From positions 1 to 64,000 of the forward strand of contig NZ_VZZK01000002.1 in assembly GCF_008806385.1 (NCBI RefSeq): a DNA stretch of 64,000 nt, read 5' to 3'. How positions within the stretch are numbered: position 1 is the first letter of the stretch; every line of letters starts with the position of its first letter. Below the pieces are notes generated by a model, which worked only from the letters and a program-made list of their open reading frames with translations, was not told where the DNA came from and ran no database searches. The DNA is from Methylobacterium soli. GTDB taxonomy: Bacteria; Pseudomonadota; Alphaproteobacteria; Rhizobiales; Beijerinckiaceae. The position numbers and the translations under genes were made by a program. Below, in pieces: positions 43,953-53,230 of the stretch.

Positions 43953-46900
43953 TCAGGGGTGGGCGGGCGAGCCGTGGGGCACGTCGTGCCGGTCGGGGGT
44001 CGGGCCCGCCGGGTCCTTGCCGCGCTTCTTCGCGATCCAGATCAGCACGCGCCGGATGGCGACGTAGAAGACCGGGGTCAGGAACAGGCCGAACAGGGTG
44101 GCGCCGATCATGCCGAAGAACACCGCGGTGCCGAGCGCCTGGCGCATCTCGGCGCCGGGGCCGGTGGCGACCACGAGCGGCAGCACGCCGAGGATGAAGG
44201 CGAAGGCCGTCATCAGGATCGGGCGCAAGCGCAGGCGGCAGGCCTCGACCGCCGCCTGGACCGGGCCCTTCCGCTCGGTCTGCTCGATGTCGTGGGCGAA
44301 CTCGACGATCAGGATCGCGTTCTTGGCCGCCAGGCCGATCAGCACGATCAGGCCGATCTGGGTCAGGATGTTGTTGTCCTGGCCCCGTAGCTGCACCCCG
44401 AACAGGGCCGCGAGCACGCCCGTCGGCACCACCAGCAGGATCGCCAGGGGCAGCGCCCAGGATTCGTACTGCGCCGCCAGCACCAGGAAGACCAGGAGCA
44501 CGCCGAGCGCGAACACGTAGATCGCGGTGTTGCCCGTCGCCTTCTGCTGGAACGCGATCTCGGTCCAGTCATAGGCCATGCCCTCCGGCAGGGCCTTGGC
44601 GGCGATCTGCTCCATCGCGGTGAGCGCCTGGCCCGTCGAGATGCCGGGCTTGGCCACGCCCTGAACCGGCACCGAGTAGAACAGGTTGAAGCGCTGCACG
44701 ATCTGCGGGCCGGTGATCTCGCGAATCTGGGCGAGCGTCCCCATCGGCACCAGGGCGCCGGTGGAGGAGCGCACCTTGAGCTGCTCGATATCCTGCTTCG
44801 AGAGCCGGTAGGGCGCGTCCGCCTGCACCCGGACCTGGTAGATGCGGCCGAGCGTGTTGAAGTCGTTCACGTAGGCGCCGCCGAGATTGGCCTGCACCGT
44901 GGCGAAGACGTTGGCGAGCGGCACGTTGAGCATGCGCGCCACCGTGCGGTCGATGTCGAGATAGAGCTGCGGCGTGTCGTTGCCGAAGGTCGTGAAGACC
45001 CGCTGCACGTCGTTGCTCTGGTTGGCCTGCCCGATCAGGTCGCCGGTCGCCGCCAGAAGCGGGCCGATGGCCGAGGATTGGCGGCTCTCCACCTGCATCT
45101 TGAAGCCGCCGCCATTGCCGAGGCCGCGCACGGGCGGCGGCGGGATCACGATGACCCGCGCCTCCTGGATGTTGGCCGTGGCCTTGAGCACCTCGCCGGT
45201 GATCACCGCAGCGCTGCGGCCCTTGGTGGCCCGCTCCTTGGCGTTGGCGAGCGTGATGAACATCACGCCCGAATTGGTGGTGTTGGTGAAGGTGGCGCCG
45301 TCGAAGCCCGCGATGATGACGGTGTTCGTCACGCCCTCGATCTTGCGGGCCTCGGCCGCCGCCCGGTTCACCGCCGCGGTGGTGCGGTCGAGGGAGGCGC
45401 CCGAGGGCAGCTGCACGACGCCGATCAGGTAGCCCTGGTCCTGGTCCGGGATGAAGCCCGTCGGCGTCGTCTGGGCGAGGTGGAGCGTCGCCGCGATGAT
45501 GCCCGCGTAGAGCACCATCATGCCGAGGAGCCCGACCACGTAGCCGGTCAGGGCGCCGATCACCCGGGCATAGCCGTGCGAGAGCGCGTCGAAGCCGCGG
45601 TTGAACAGGCTCGCGAGCCAGGCGATGAAGCGCGTCAGGAAGAATTTCGGCTCCTTGCGGGCGTGGTGGGGCTTGAGCAGCAGCTTGCAGAGCGCCGGCG
45701 AGAGCGTCAGCGAGTTGAACATCGAGATGATGGTCGAGGCCGCGATGGTCAGCGCGAACTGCTTGTAGAACTGGCCCGAGATGCCCGGGATGAAGGCGGT
45801 CGGGATGAACACCGCCGAGAGCACCAGCGCGATGGCGACGACGGCGCCGCCGACCTCGTCCATGGTCTTGTGCGCGGCCTCGCCCGGCGAGAGCCCCTGC
45901 TCCATGTTGCGCTCGACGTTCTCGACGACCACGATCGCGTCGTCGACCACGATGCCGATGGCGAGCACCAGCCCGAACAGGGTCAGGTTGTTGAGCGAGA
46001 ACCCGAAGGCCGCCATCGCCGCGAAGGTGCCGACGAGGGAGACCGGGATCGCGATGACGGGGATCAGCGCGGTGCGCCAGCTCTGCAGGAACACCAGCAC
46101 CACGATGACCACGAGGGCGACCGCCTCGAACAGGGTCTTGTAGACCTCGTGGATCGATTCCTCGATGAACTCGGTGGGGTTGTAGGCGATGCGGTACTCG
46201 ACGTCCGGCGGGAAGTTCTTCTTCAGCCGGTCGATCGTGGCGCGGACCTGGCTGGCGGCGTCGAGGGCGTTGGTGCCGGGGCGCTGGAACACGCCGATGC
46301 CGACGGCTGGCGTGTCGTTCAGGAAGGAGTTGGTGGTGTAGTCCTTCTGGCCCATCTCGACGCGGGCCACGTCCTTGATGCGCACGAGGCGCCCGTCATT
46401 GGCCTTGACGATGACCTCGGCGAATTCCTCCGGGGTCTGAAAGCGCCCCTGGGACTGCACCACGAGCTGGAAGGCGTTCGAGGAGGGCGCCGGCGGGGCG
46501 CCGAGGGCGCCGGCCGCCACCTGCACGTTCTGCTCCTGCAGGGCGTTGGTGATGTCGGTGGTGGTCAGCCCGTAGGCCGCGAGCTTGTTCGGGTCGAGCC
46601 AGATGCGCTCGGCATACTCGTTGCCGCCGAAGATCGAGATGTCGCCGACGCCGTCGAGGCGCAGCATCTCGTCGCGGATGTTCAGGTAGATGTAGTTGGC
46701 GAGGTAGTTCTGGTCGTAGGTCCGGTTCGGCGAGAGCAGGTGCACGACCAGCATCAGGTCGGGCGAGGCCTTGCGGACCGTGACGCCGAGGTTGCGCACG
46801 TCCGGCGGCAGGCGCGGCTGCGCCACCGAGAGGCGGTTCTGCACCAGGACGTTGGCGATATCGAGGTTGGTGCCGACCTTGAAGGTCACGGTCAGCAGCA

Positions 46901-47168
46901 TGTTGCCGTCATTGGTCGACAGCGACGTCATGTAGAGCATGTTGTCGACGCCGTTGACCTCCTGCTCGATCGGCGTCGCGATGGTGGCCGCCACGGTCTC
47001 GGCATTGGCGCCCGGGAACGAGGCGCGCACGGTCACGGTGGGCGGCACGATCTCGGGATATTGCGAGACCGGCAGCGCCTCGTAGGCGACGTAGCCGATG
47101 ATCAGGAAGATGATCGACGTGACCGAGGCGAAGATCGGCCGGTCGACGAAGAAGTGGGCAAAGCGCAT
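43953..47168 (-). CDS. RND efflux pump inner-membrane protein (HAE1 family)
   Basis: A 1071-residue AcrB/MexB-like proton/drug antiporter. N-terminus MRFAHFFVDRPIFASVTSII is characteristic. Twelve helices and two large periplasmic loops fit the size. Asp pair for proton transfer is in the GIVVDDAIVVVENVE helix; SLTLSPALC and FAFILGVLPLV blocks follow. It pairs with the upstream membrane-fusion gene 162 bp away. No outer-membrane factor gene is present, so it must recruit an OMF encoded elsewhere. Confidence 0.95.
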   Translation of the reverse strand: MRFAHFFVDRPIFASVTSIIFLIIGYVAYEALPVSQYPEIVPPTVTVRASFPGANAETVAATIATPIEQEVNGVDNMLYMTSLSTNDGNMLLTVTFKVGTNLDIANVLVQNRLSVAQPRLPPDVRNLGVTVRKASPDLMLVVHLLSPNRTYDQNYLANYIYLNIRDEMLRLDGVGDISIFGGNEYAERIWLDPNKLAAYGLTTTDITNALQEQNVQVAAGALGAPPAPSSNAFQLVVQSQGRFQTPEEFAEVIVKANDGRLVRIKDVARVEMGQKDYTTNSFLNDTPAVGIGVFQRPGTNALDAASQVRATIDRLKKNFPPDVEYRIAYNPTEFIEESIHEVYKTLFEAVALVVIVVLVFLQSWRTALIPVIAIPVSLVGTFAAMAAFGFSLNNLTLFGLVLAIGIVVDDAIVVVENVERNMEQGLSPGEAAHKTMDEVGGAVVAIALVLSAVFIPTAFIPGISGQFYKQFALTIAASTIISMFNSLTLSPALCKLLLKPHHARKEPKFFLTRFIAWLASLFNRGFDALSHGYARVIGALTGYVVGLLGMMVLYAGIIAATLHLAQTTPTGFIPDQDQGYLIGVVQLPSGASLDRTTAAVNRAAAEARKIEGVTNTVIIAGFDGATFTNTTNSGVMFITLANAKERATKGRSAAVITGEVLKATANIQEARVIVIPPPPVRGLGNGGGFKMQVESRQSSAIGPLLAATGDLIGQANQSNDVQRVFTTFGNDTPQLYLDIDRTVARMLNVPLANVFATVQANLGGAYVNDFNTLGRIYQVRVQADAPYRLSKQDIEQLKVRSSTGALVPMGTLAQIREITGPQIVQRFNLFYSVPVQGVAKPGISTGQALTAMEQIAAKALPEGMAYDWTEIAFQQKATGNTAIYVFALGVLLVFLVLAAQYESWALPLAILLVVPTGVLAALFGVQLRGQDNNILTQIGLIVLIGLAAKNAILIVEFAHDIEQTERKGPVQAAVEACRLRLRPILMTAFAFILGVLPLVVATGPGAEMRQALGTAVFFGMIGATLFGLFLTPVFYVAIRRVLIWIAKKRGKDPAGPTPDRHDVPHGSPAHP

Positions 47169-47330
47169 CGGTCCAAACCTCTCGCCGCCCCGCGCGCCTG
47201 AGGCGGTGGGCGGCTTGCGTCGTCTGCGGCGCGACGCCCGGGGCATCGGGCCCCGGGCGTGACATTCATCGATTCAAGCCCGTCGCCGACCCCCGCCCCC
47301 TCGCGGGTCTGGCGCCCGGGCGCATGCGGG

Positions 47331-48494
47331 TCAGCTGCGGCTCGGCGGCAGCGTCTTCATCTCGGGCGTCACCTTGGCGCCGGGGCGCACGCGGGTGATC
47401 CCGTTGATCACGATGGTCTCGTCGCCCTTCAGGCCGCCGCTGATCACCCGGTAGCCATCGACCTTCGGCCCGAGCTTGACGTCCTTGGCCGACGCCGTGC
47501 CGTCCTCGGCGATCACGTAGACGATGCGCTTGTCCTGGTTGGCCGCCACCGCGTCGTCCGGGATCAGGATGCCCTGGAAGGGTTTCGTCGCCGGCAGCGA
47601 GACGATGCCGAACAGGCCCGGCTTGATGAAGCCGTCCGGGTTCTCGACCGTGGCGCGCAGCAGCACCGTGCCGGTCTGGTTGTCGACGCGGTTGTCGACG
47701 AAGTCGAGGGTGCCCTTGCGGGTCGGCTTCTCCTCGCCGGTCAGGGCGATCACGATCGGCACGCCCTTGCCCTGCTGCGTCTGGCCCATGCCGATGCCGA
47801 GGGAGCCCTGGTACTTCAGGAACGAGCGCTCATCGACCGTGAAGCCGAAATAGATCGGGTCGAGGGACACGATCGTGGTCAGCAGGGTCTGGTCGGTGAT
47901 GACGATGTTGCCCTCGGTGACGAGGCGCCGGCTGATGCGGCCGTTGATGGGCGAGCGCACCTCGGTGAAGTCGTAGTTGAGCTGAGCCTGGCGCAGGGCC
48001 GCCTCGGCGTTGTCGACATCGGCCTGCGCGGTCTGCGAGGCCTGCCGGCGCTGGTCGGTGACCTGCTCGGAGATGTTGCCCGAGCGGCTGAGCGTCTGGG
48101 CGCGGTCGAGGTCGGTCTGGGTGAAGTTGAGGCGCGCCTTGGCGGAGGTGAGCGTCGCCTGGGCCTGGTCGAGGGCCGCCTTGTAGGGCCGCCGGTCGAT
48201 CACGAAGAGCAGGTCGCCCTTCTTCACCGTGGCGCCGTCCTGGAAGGCAATCTTGTCGAGATAGCCCGTAACCCGGGCGCGCACCTCGACGAATTCCACC
48301 GGGTCGAAGCGGCCCGTATAGGCGTCGCGCTCGACGATCTCGCGCACCACGGGCTTGGCCACCGACACGGTCGGGGGCGGCCCGCCCGGAGCCTGGGCGA
48401 GGGCCGGTCCGGCGCACAGGCCGACGAGGAGGCCGGCGGCTGTCCCGATGAACAGGCCGCGTTGAATCAGAAGGCTTGAGAGCCGCTTGCGCAT
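47331..48494 (-). CDS. RND periplasmic adaptor (membrane fusion protein)
   Basis: A 387-residue AcrA/MexA-like adaptor. Signal peptide ends near ALAQAPG (about 34), with no lipobox cysteine at the cleavage site. The lipoyl half-motifs surround a coiled hairpin (ATLTSAKARLNFTQTDLDRA); beta-barrel region has GVPIVIALTG and the VLLRATVENPDGFIKPGLFG block. First gene of the pump operon, transcribed before the HAE1 pump gene. No TetR-type repressor is adjacent. Confidence 0.94.
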   Translation of the reverse strand: MRKRLSSLLIQRGLFIGTAAGLLVGLCAGPALAQAPGGPPPTVSVAKPVVREIVERDAYTGRFDPVEFVEVRARVTGYLDKIAFQDGATVKKGDLLFVIDRRPYKAALDQAQATLTSAKARLNFTQTDLDRAQTLSRSGNISEQVTDQRRQASQTAQADVDNAEAALRQAQLNYDFTEVRSPINGRISRRLVTEGNIVITDQTLLTTIVSLDPIYFGFTVDERSFLKYQGSLGIGMGQTQQGKGVPIVIALTGEEKPTRKGTLDFVDNRVDNQTGTVLLRATVENPDGFIKPGLFGIVSLPATKPFQGILIPDDAVAANQDKRIVYVIAEDGTASAKDVKLGPKVDGYRVISGGLKGDETIVINGITRVRPGAKVTPEMKTLPPSRS

Positions 48495-48646
48495 GTTGGG
48501 TTTCCCTGCGCCTTGCGCCGTAGAAGCTTGGAGCCCGCCGTGTCGTGCGTTACCGCACAACTCCGCGGATGGGGCCGGCCGGAGCCGGATGAAAACACGG
48601 GAGAGCGGTTGAGGCCGCCGCCAAGACCGGATGTCGCGGTGCCGCA

Positions 48647-48967
48647 TCACGCGATGGGCTCACCGGAGCCGTACCAATCCTTGAAGCCGCCGCGGTAATG
48701 CGTCTCGATCGGCAATCCCGCATTCTGGGCCGCCGCCAGGGCATGGAGCGAGCGGACGCCCGCCGCGCAGGAGAAGACCGGCCGGCGCCCGTCCTCGGCC
48801 ATTAGGGCCGCGAGCGCCGCGGGATCGAAGCGCGAGAGGGGATGCGTGACTGAGCCCGGGATGTGGCCCGATTCGTATTCGTGGGACTCGCGCACGTCGA
48901 TGACGAGCAGCGTGCCGTCGGCGAGGCCGCTCTTGATCGCGTCCCGGTCCAGGTCGACAACCTTCAT
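48647..48967 (-). CDS. Rhodanese-like sulfurtransferase
   Basis: A 106-residue single rhodanese domain. The pattern VIDVRESHEYESGHIPGSV and the active-site loop with Cys67 in VFSCAAGVRS show a probable persulfide-forming enzyme. Cytoplasmic, no signal peptide. The ATG follows a GGGAAG ribosome site. It may serve sulfur relay or cyanide/thiosulfate metabolism; no partner is adjacent. Located just upstream of the RND operon on the same strand. Confidence 0.92.
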   Translation of the reverse strand: MKVVDLDRDAIKSGLADGTLLVIDVRESHEYESGHIPGSVTHPLSRFDPAALAALMAEDGRRPVFSCAAGVRSLHALAAAQNAGLPIETHYRGGFKDWYGSGEPIA

Positions 48968-49192
48968 GTGCTTCCCTCTTCCGTGGCCGCCCCGGCGCTG
49001 CCCGCGGCGGGCCGCGCCAGGCCGCCCGGCAGAACCCCATACCCGACCGGGCGGGTCGCAGGCGACAGGCAGTGGATCGGTGCGCGCAACCGTCATCGCC
49101 GCGGCGCGACCACGGGGTGACGCTTTTCCTTATTCATCAGTCGTCAGCCTGACAACCATGTCACCGGCGGGGCCGGACCGCCCTGCCCCGGC

Positions 49193-50515
49193 TCAACCCG
49201 CGAGCGCGGCCTCCGCGTGGGCGAAATGCCCGGCCCAGCTCGGCGCCGTGTAGCCGTCGAGGCGGGCCGCGAGGGCGGCGCGCCGGGTCGAGCCCGGGGC
49301 GCAGAGATCCGTGACCGCCGCGATCCAGCCCGGCCCGTCGAGGGGATCGAGGAAATCGGCGAATCCGGCCCCGATCTCGCGGTGGACCGGGATGTCGGAG
49401 GCGATGACCGGGAGCCCGCTCGCGGCGGCCTCCACCACCGGCAGGCCGTAGCCCTCCGTGAACGAGGGCATCAGCAACGCGGTGGCGCTGCGCATCAGGG
49501 CCGCGAGGCCGTGGGTCGACAGCCCCGCGACCTCGATCACCGATGCCTGGATCGCCGCGCAGCGCTCCAGCATGTCGATGACGTTCTCCGCCTCCCAGCC
49601 CCTGCGCCCGACGAGGACGAGGCGGGGCAGGCCGGAGGCCCCCGCCCCCTGCCCTGACGCCGCGCGCTCGGCCATCGCCCGCCAGGCCTGGAGCAGCATC
49701 AGGTGGTTCTTGCGCGGCTCGATCGTGCCGCAGGCGAGGAAGGTCGGGCGCTCGGGCAGGAAGCCCGGCCCGGCGCGCCCGAAGACCGGCTCGACCCCGA
49801 GATGCGCCACCGTGACGGGCTTCGGCGCGAGCCCGAGCCCCGCGATGTGGCGCGAGACCTGATCCCCGACATCGGCCGAGTTGACGATGATGCGGTGGGC
49901 GTGGCGCGCGATGGTGCGCATCCGCTCCGCATGCCGCCCGGCCTCGCCCGGGCGGCCATATTCCGGATGGGTGATCGGAATCAGGTCGTGGACGAAGAAG
50001 ACCGGGCGGATGTCCGGCCGGGTATAGAGCCAGTCGAACCGCTCCGGCCGGTCGAGGCGCAGATGCGAGGTGTGCAGGTAGAGGGTGCCGGGCGGCAGGG
50101 CGGCGGGGCCGGCGCCCCGCAGGGTGCGGGCGAGGGTCTCGGCCTGGACCCGACGCCGGCCCCAGGCGCCGGGCGGGGCGCGCAGGGGCCCCTGCGTGAG
50201 GCCCGGCCTGTCGATCCCGGCCTCCGGACCGGCCCGCCCGCCGAGGCGGGTCGCGAGGCCGGCATAGACCGGATCCTGCGCCGCCTCCCGGTCCTCGACC
50301 CAGCCGGCCGCCACCGCCTCGACGATCGCCGCGAAGGTCGCCCGATCGAGGATGCGCGGCCCGAGCGCGGTGGAGACGAGGCCGAAGCGCGGCCCCTGCC
50401 CGGCGAGGACGTGGCGCGCATAGGCGAGGTCGACCCGGTCGATCCCCGAGGGGCTGGCATGGCGCAGCCGGGTGACGAGGCGGGTGAGATCGAAGGCGAT
50501 CGCGGTCTCGGGCAT
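49193..50515 (-). CDS. Glycosyltransferase family 4 protein
   Basis: A 440-residue GT-B glycosyltransferase. The C-terminal half is the GT4 type: FLACGTIEPRKNHLMLLQAW, LVLVGRRGWE, the EGYGLPVVEAAASGLPVIAS donor-binding block and SFTEGYG. The N-terminal half (about 1-200) is the acceptor domain and includes FVHDLIPITHPEYG. Likely mannosyl- or rhamnosyl-type transferase of surface polysaccharides. It stands alone before the tRNA-Pro(GGG) gene. Confidence 0.92.
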   Translation of the reverse strand: MPETAIAFDLTRLVTRLRHASPSGIDRVDLAYARHVLAGQGPRFGLVSTALGPRILDRATFAAIVEAVAAGWVEDREAAQDPVYAGLATRLGGRAGPEAGIDRPGLTQGPLRAPPGAWGRRRVQAETLARTLRGAGPAALPPGTLYLHTSHLRLDRPERFDWLYTRPDIRPVFFVHDLIPITHPEYGRPGEAGRHAERMRTIARHAHRIIVNSADVGDQVSRHIAGLGLAPKPVTVAHLGVEPVFGRAGPGFLPERPTFLACGTIEPRKNHLMLLQAWRAMAERAASGQGAGASGLPRLVLVGRRGWEAENVIDMLERCAAIQASVIEVAGLSTHGLAALMRSATALLMPSFTEGYGLPVVEAAASGLPVIASDIPVHREIGAGFADFLDPLDGPGWIAAVTDLCAPGSTRRAALAARLDGYTAPSWAGHFAHAEAALAG

Positions 50516-50712
50516 GATCCTCCGGGCAGGTCGCGTGCGGGCAGGTCGCGTGCAAGCAGGGCGCGGCCTCTGGCGCCGGCCTCTCCGCCCGGTTAGCGCC
50601 CCGACGCCCCGAGGGCCAGCCGAGCCGGCCCCGCCCCCTGAGGAAACCGCATCAGGATGGGGGTTGCGCAGCCTAAACCGGAAAGCTAAGACGCCCTGGC
50701 CCCACGGGGTGT

Positions 50713-50790
50713 CGGAGCGTAGCGCAGCCCGGTTAGCGCACTAGTCTGGGGGACTAGGGGTCGGAGGTTCGAATCCTCTCGCTCCGACCA
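50713..50790 (+). tRNA. tRNA-Pro (anticodon GGG)
   Basis: 78 nt with encoded CCA. Acceptor CGGAGCG/CGCTCCG, anticodon stem CTAGT/ACTAG around CTGGGGG (anticodon GGG), T-arm GGTTCGAATCC. Complements the TGG isoacceptor 13.6 kb away. Confidence 0.97.
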
Positions 50791-51063
50791 TTCTGTTCGC
50801 GGCGTTCGAGCGGATCCGCTCCCCGCGCATCTCATCACAATTTCAAGCTCAGGGCGGTCGGCCGCAATGCCGTGTTCGGCACGCTGGCGCTCACGGGTCC
50901 CGACGCGCCCGCGCGGCGCCGTTTTCGGCCCTCGCTCAGTCAGGAAAGTCCTGCGCGACGGGCCCGCAATCCTTCCTGAGGCTTCGGGGCCGTCTCGAAA
51001 AATATCGGAACCCATCCCATCGCTTCGGGTTGGCCCCCCAACGCAACAGCGAAGGAGACACCG

Positions 51064-51360
51064 ATGCGTAAGCTCGCTCTCATCTCCGCCGTGACGCTTT
51101 CCTTGGGGGCTCTCGGCGCAACCGGCGCGCAGGCACAGGGTTACGGCTACGGCCATGGCGGCTACCGCGATGGCGGCTATGCCCGGGGCTATGACCGCGG
51201 CGGCTACGGCCACGAGCGCGGTTACGACCGTCGCGGCCGGCGCGGCCTGTCGACGGGGGCCGCGGTCGGCCTCGGAATCGCCGGCGTGGCCGCCGGGGCC
51301 GCGGCCGCCGGCGCCTATGATCGCGGCTACGGTCCGGGCCCCTACGGCCGCGGCTACTGA
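51064..51360 (+). CDS. Gly/Tyr-rich small secreted protein
   Basis: A 98-residue protein with a signal peptide (ISAVTLSLGALGATGAQAQ, cleavage near 25). The mature part has short Gly-Tyr-Arg repeats (YGYGHGGYRDGGYARGYDR), then a Gly/Ala hydrophobic stretch (AAVGLGIAGVAAGAAAAG, about 69-85) typical of the glycine-zipper-like small proteins common in Methylobacterium-type bacteria. A good ribosome site (GAAGGAG) precedes the ATG, and a terminator follows. Confidence 0.85.
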   Translation: MRKLALISAVTLSLGALGATGAQAQGYGYGHGGYRDGGYARGYDRGGYGHERGYDRRGRRGLSTGAAVGLGIAGVAAGAAAAGAYDRGYGPGPYGRGY

Positions 51361-51399
51361 GCAAGGCGACGGTCGAACGCCCGACCGATCGAATCCAAG

Positions 51400-51434
51400 A
51401 GGCCCCGCCCGCGGAGATCGCGGCGGGGCCTTTC
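51400..51434 (+). terminator. Rho-independent terminator
   Basis: A GC-rich stem (AGGCCCCGCC with one bulged C, then GCG, against CGCGGCGGGGCCT) around a GAGAT loop, followed by TTTCTC. It closes the Gly/Tyr-rich gene. Confidence 0.8.
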
Positions 51435-51470
51435 TCGTGCGCGGTCCCCGAATGCCGGCTCAGGCGCTCC

Positions 51471-51839
51471 TCAATAGGGCCGGCAGAAACCCGCATTGGG
51501 ATCGTAGGTGCGGTAGGGGCCGCAGCCGCCATAGCCGCGATTGCTCAGGGCGTAGCCGGCGGCGGCCGCCCCCACCCCGGCGGCGGCCAGGCCGTATCCG
51601 CCGCGGGCAAAGCCGTAGCGGCCGTTGCCGCCGCGAGCGTCGCCGCCGCGATAGCCGCGGACACCGGAGACCCGGGCTCCGCGGAAGCTGCCGCCCCGGA
51701 ACCCGGCGCCGCGAAATCCGCCGCCCCGGAAGCCGCCGCCGTGGAACCCGCCACCGCCGCGAAAGCCGCGCGCATCGGCGCTGAATCCGGTGAGGATCAG
51801 GGCCGCGAAGGCCGTCGACGCGATGATGAGCGTTCGGAT
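51471..51839 (-). CDS. Gly/Arg-rich secreted protein, probable AUC start
   Basis: About 122 residues if translation begins at an ATC at 51839, which follows AGGAG at 8-nt spacing. A signal-like hydrophobic run (RTLIIASTAFAALILTGFSA) leads to repeated FRGGGFRGGG-type units (about 25-50) and a Cys-containing C-terminus (YGGCGPYRTYDPNAGFCRPY). No ATG, GTG or TTG exists in frame between the upstream gene and the signal peptide. The only ATG (51938) lies 59 bp inside that gene and would add 33 unlikely residues. The family is otherwise unrecognised. Confidence 0.6.
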   Translation of the reverse strand: MRTLIIASTAFAALILTGFSADARGFRGGGGFHGGGFRGGGFRGAGFRGGSFRGARVSGVRGYRGGDARGGNGRYGFARGGYGLAAAGVGAAAAGYALSNRGYGGCGPYRTYDPNAGFCRPY

Positions 51840-51879
51840 GAACCTGTCTCCTGGACACGGCAGGACGGAGCGCGCCGCC

Positions 51880-52407
51880 TCACGGCGTCGCGAGCATGCG
51901 CAGGCAGGTTCCGGCCTTCTCGGCGGCCGGGCGGGCATCGGCCTCGCTGATCTTGCCGGCCTCCACGAGCGAGCGGGTCTGGGCCACCACGGTGTCGCGC
52001 AAGGTCTCGAGGCTCTTCATGTTCCGGATCGAGGCGTCGTAGATGATCTTCGAATCCGCCGGCAGGCTGGAGGCGCAATGGGCCGCCGCGCCGGACCCGG
52101 CCCCGCCCGCCTGCGCGACCTGGGTGTTGGCCGCCTTGGCGGGCAGGGCCGTCGCGGTGGCGGCGGCGGGCGTCGGAGCGGGCGCCGTTCCGACGACGGC
52201 GGCACCGACGACCGCCCCGCCCGCCAGGGCCGCGGCCGGGGCGCAGCGCCAGCAATGCGCCAGCAGGGCCGCGCGCGCGGCGAACGGGACGCCTCCGCCC
52301 GCCACCACGCCGCCGCGCCAGCCGCGGGCGACCCAGAAGGCATCCGCGGGGGTCGCGAGGCCGGCCGCCGTGCCGGCAACCAGAAGCGCGAGGACGATGC
52401 GTTTCAT
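51880..52407 (-). CDS. Secreted hypothetical protein
   Basis: A 175-residue exported protein. Signal peptide ends near ATPADAF (about 24). The mature protein has an Ala-rich hydrophobic stretch (about 52-75), a Thr/Ala/Pro-rich linker and a helical C-terminal domain with two cysteines (CASSLPADSK and KAGTCLRML) that could bond. Not recognised. It is followed 40 nt later by the Gly/Arg-rich protein gene on the same strand and preceded by the DUF2092 gene, so all three may form one operon of exported proteins. Confidence 0.7.
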   Translation of the reverse strand: MKRIVLALLVAGTAAGLATPADAFWVARGWRGGVVAGGGVPFAARAALLAHCWRCAPAAALAGGAVVGAAVVGTAPAPTPAAATATALPAKAANTQVAQAGGAGSGAAAHCASSLPADSKIIYDASIRNMKSLETLRDTVVAQTRSLVEAGKISEADARPAAEKAGTCLRMLATP

Positions 52408-52435
52408 CGGTGGCTCCTCTTCGGATTTCGTCGCG

Positions 52436-53230
52436 TCAGTTCCGGGGCTTCGTGAAGGGAATCGGCCGGGCGCCCGCCATGTGGGCCGTCGAGAAGAGGC
52501 GGTCCGGCACCGGCTGGCCGATCGTCCAATCCGTGAAGGTCACGCCGTTGCGCGCCGGACCAGCCGTGGTGGTCTCGGTGACCCAGAGCTGGCGCGGCAG
52601 CCGGTCCGCGACGCCGATCCAGATCTGCGCCTGCGCGTCCTTCGCCGCGAAGGCGACGATGTCGGTCTCGACCCCGCCGACGAGGTTCGAGCGGCCGACC
52701 ACGAAGGCGCGGGTGAGCCCCTCCGTCAGGCCCTTGGCGGGGTCGGCCATCAGCATGTCGGCGAAGGCCTGGGTCTGGCCCGCGGCCTCGACCTCGGCCT
52801 TCAGCGCCGCATCGAGGTCCCCGGGCGCGGGCGCCGAGGCCACGGTGCGGTCGTGGGGGTTGAACAGCGTCAGGGTCCGGCCGTCGGCGATGAACTCGCT
52901 CGCGGGGCCGTCCCCCTCCGTGACGACGCGCAGGCGGTCGGGCCGCTGCAGCACCACCCGGCTGCGCAAGGTGTAGAAGATCGACTGCCCCTCGGCATTG
53001 GGCACGTCGTGCAGGGCGGTCGCCGTGAAGGACAGGCTCCGGGCCTCGGCCAGCGCGTCGCCCGCCGCCTTCAGGAGCGCGACCGCCGCCGGCTCCACCG
53101 CCGTGCCGGGGCTCTGCGCCGGGCCCGGGCTCTGCGCCGCTCCGGGGCCGCCCGACGCGAGGGTTCCGGCGAGGCACCCGGTCAGGCTCAGGGCCCGCAG
53201 GATCGAGAAGCGCCGCCTCGAGGCCATCAT
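52436..53230 (-). CDS. DUF2092-type exported protein
   Basis: A 264-residue protein resembling DUF2092 (LolA-like beta sheet). The signal peptide ends near GGPGAAQS (about 30). The mature part matches the family pattern of repeated strands (SLSFTATALHDV, VLQRPDRLRVVTEG, ADGRTLTLFNP, TVASAPAPG). It ends with VTFTDWTIGQPVPDRLF. LolA-like fold is inferred. The ATG pair at 53230/53227 follows GGGAGCGGAGC, a good ribosome site. First gene of the cluster of exported proteins. Confidence 0.75.
   Translation of the reverse strand: MMASRRRFSILRALSLTGCLAGTLASGGPGAAQSPGPAQSPGTAVEPAAVALLKAAGDALAEARSLSFTATALHDVPNAEGQSIFYTLRSRVVLQRPDRLRVVTEGDGPASEFIADGRTLTLFNPHDRTVASAPAPGDLDAALKAEVEAAGQTQAFADMLMADPAKGLTEGLTRAFVVGRSNLVGGVETDIVAFAAKDAQAQIWIGVADRLPRQLWVTETTTAGPARNGVTFTDWTIGQPVPDRLFSTAHMAGARPIPFTKPRN

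Noticed and set aside
45078..47201. Long open frame antisense to the RND pump
   Set aside because: His/Arg/Asp-rich shadow of a GC-rich gene on the other strand.
37056..50790. Integrative element inserted at tRNA-Pro
   Set aside because: No integrase, no direct repeat of a tRNA 3' end, and the two tRNAs face away from each other; similarity of their T-arms is ordinary tRNA conservation.
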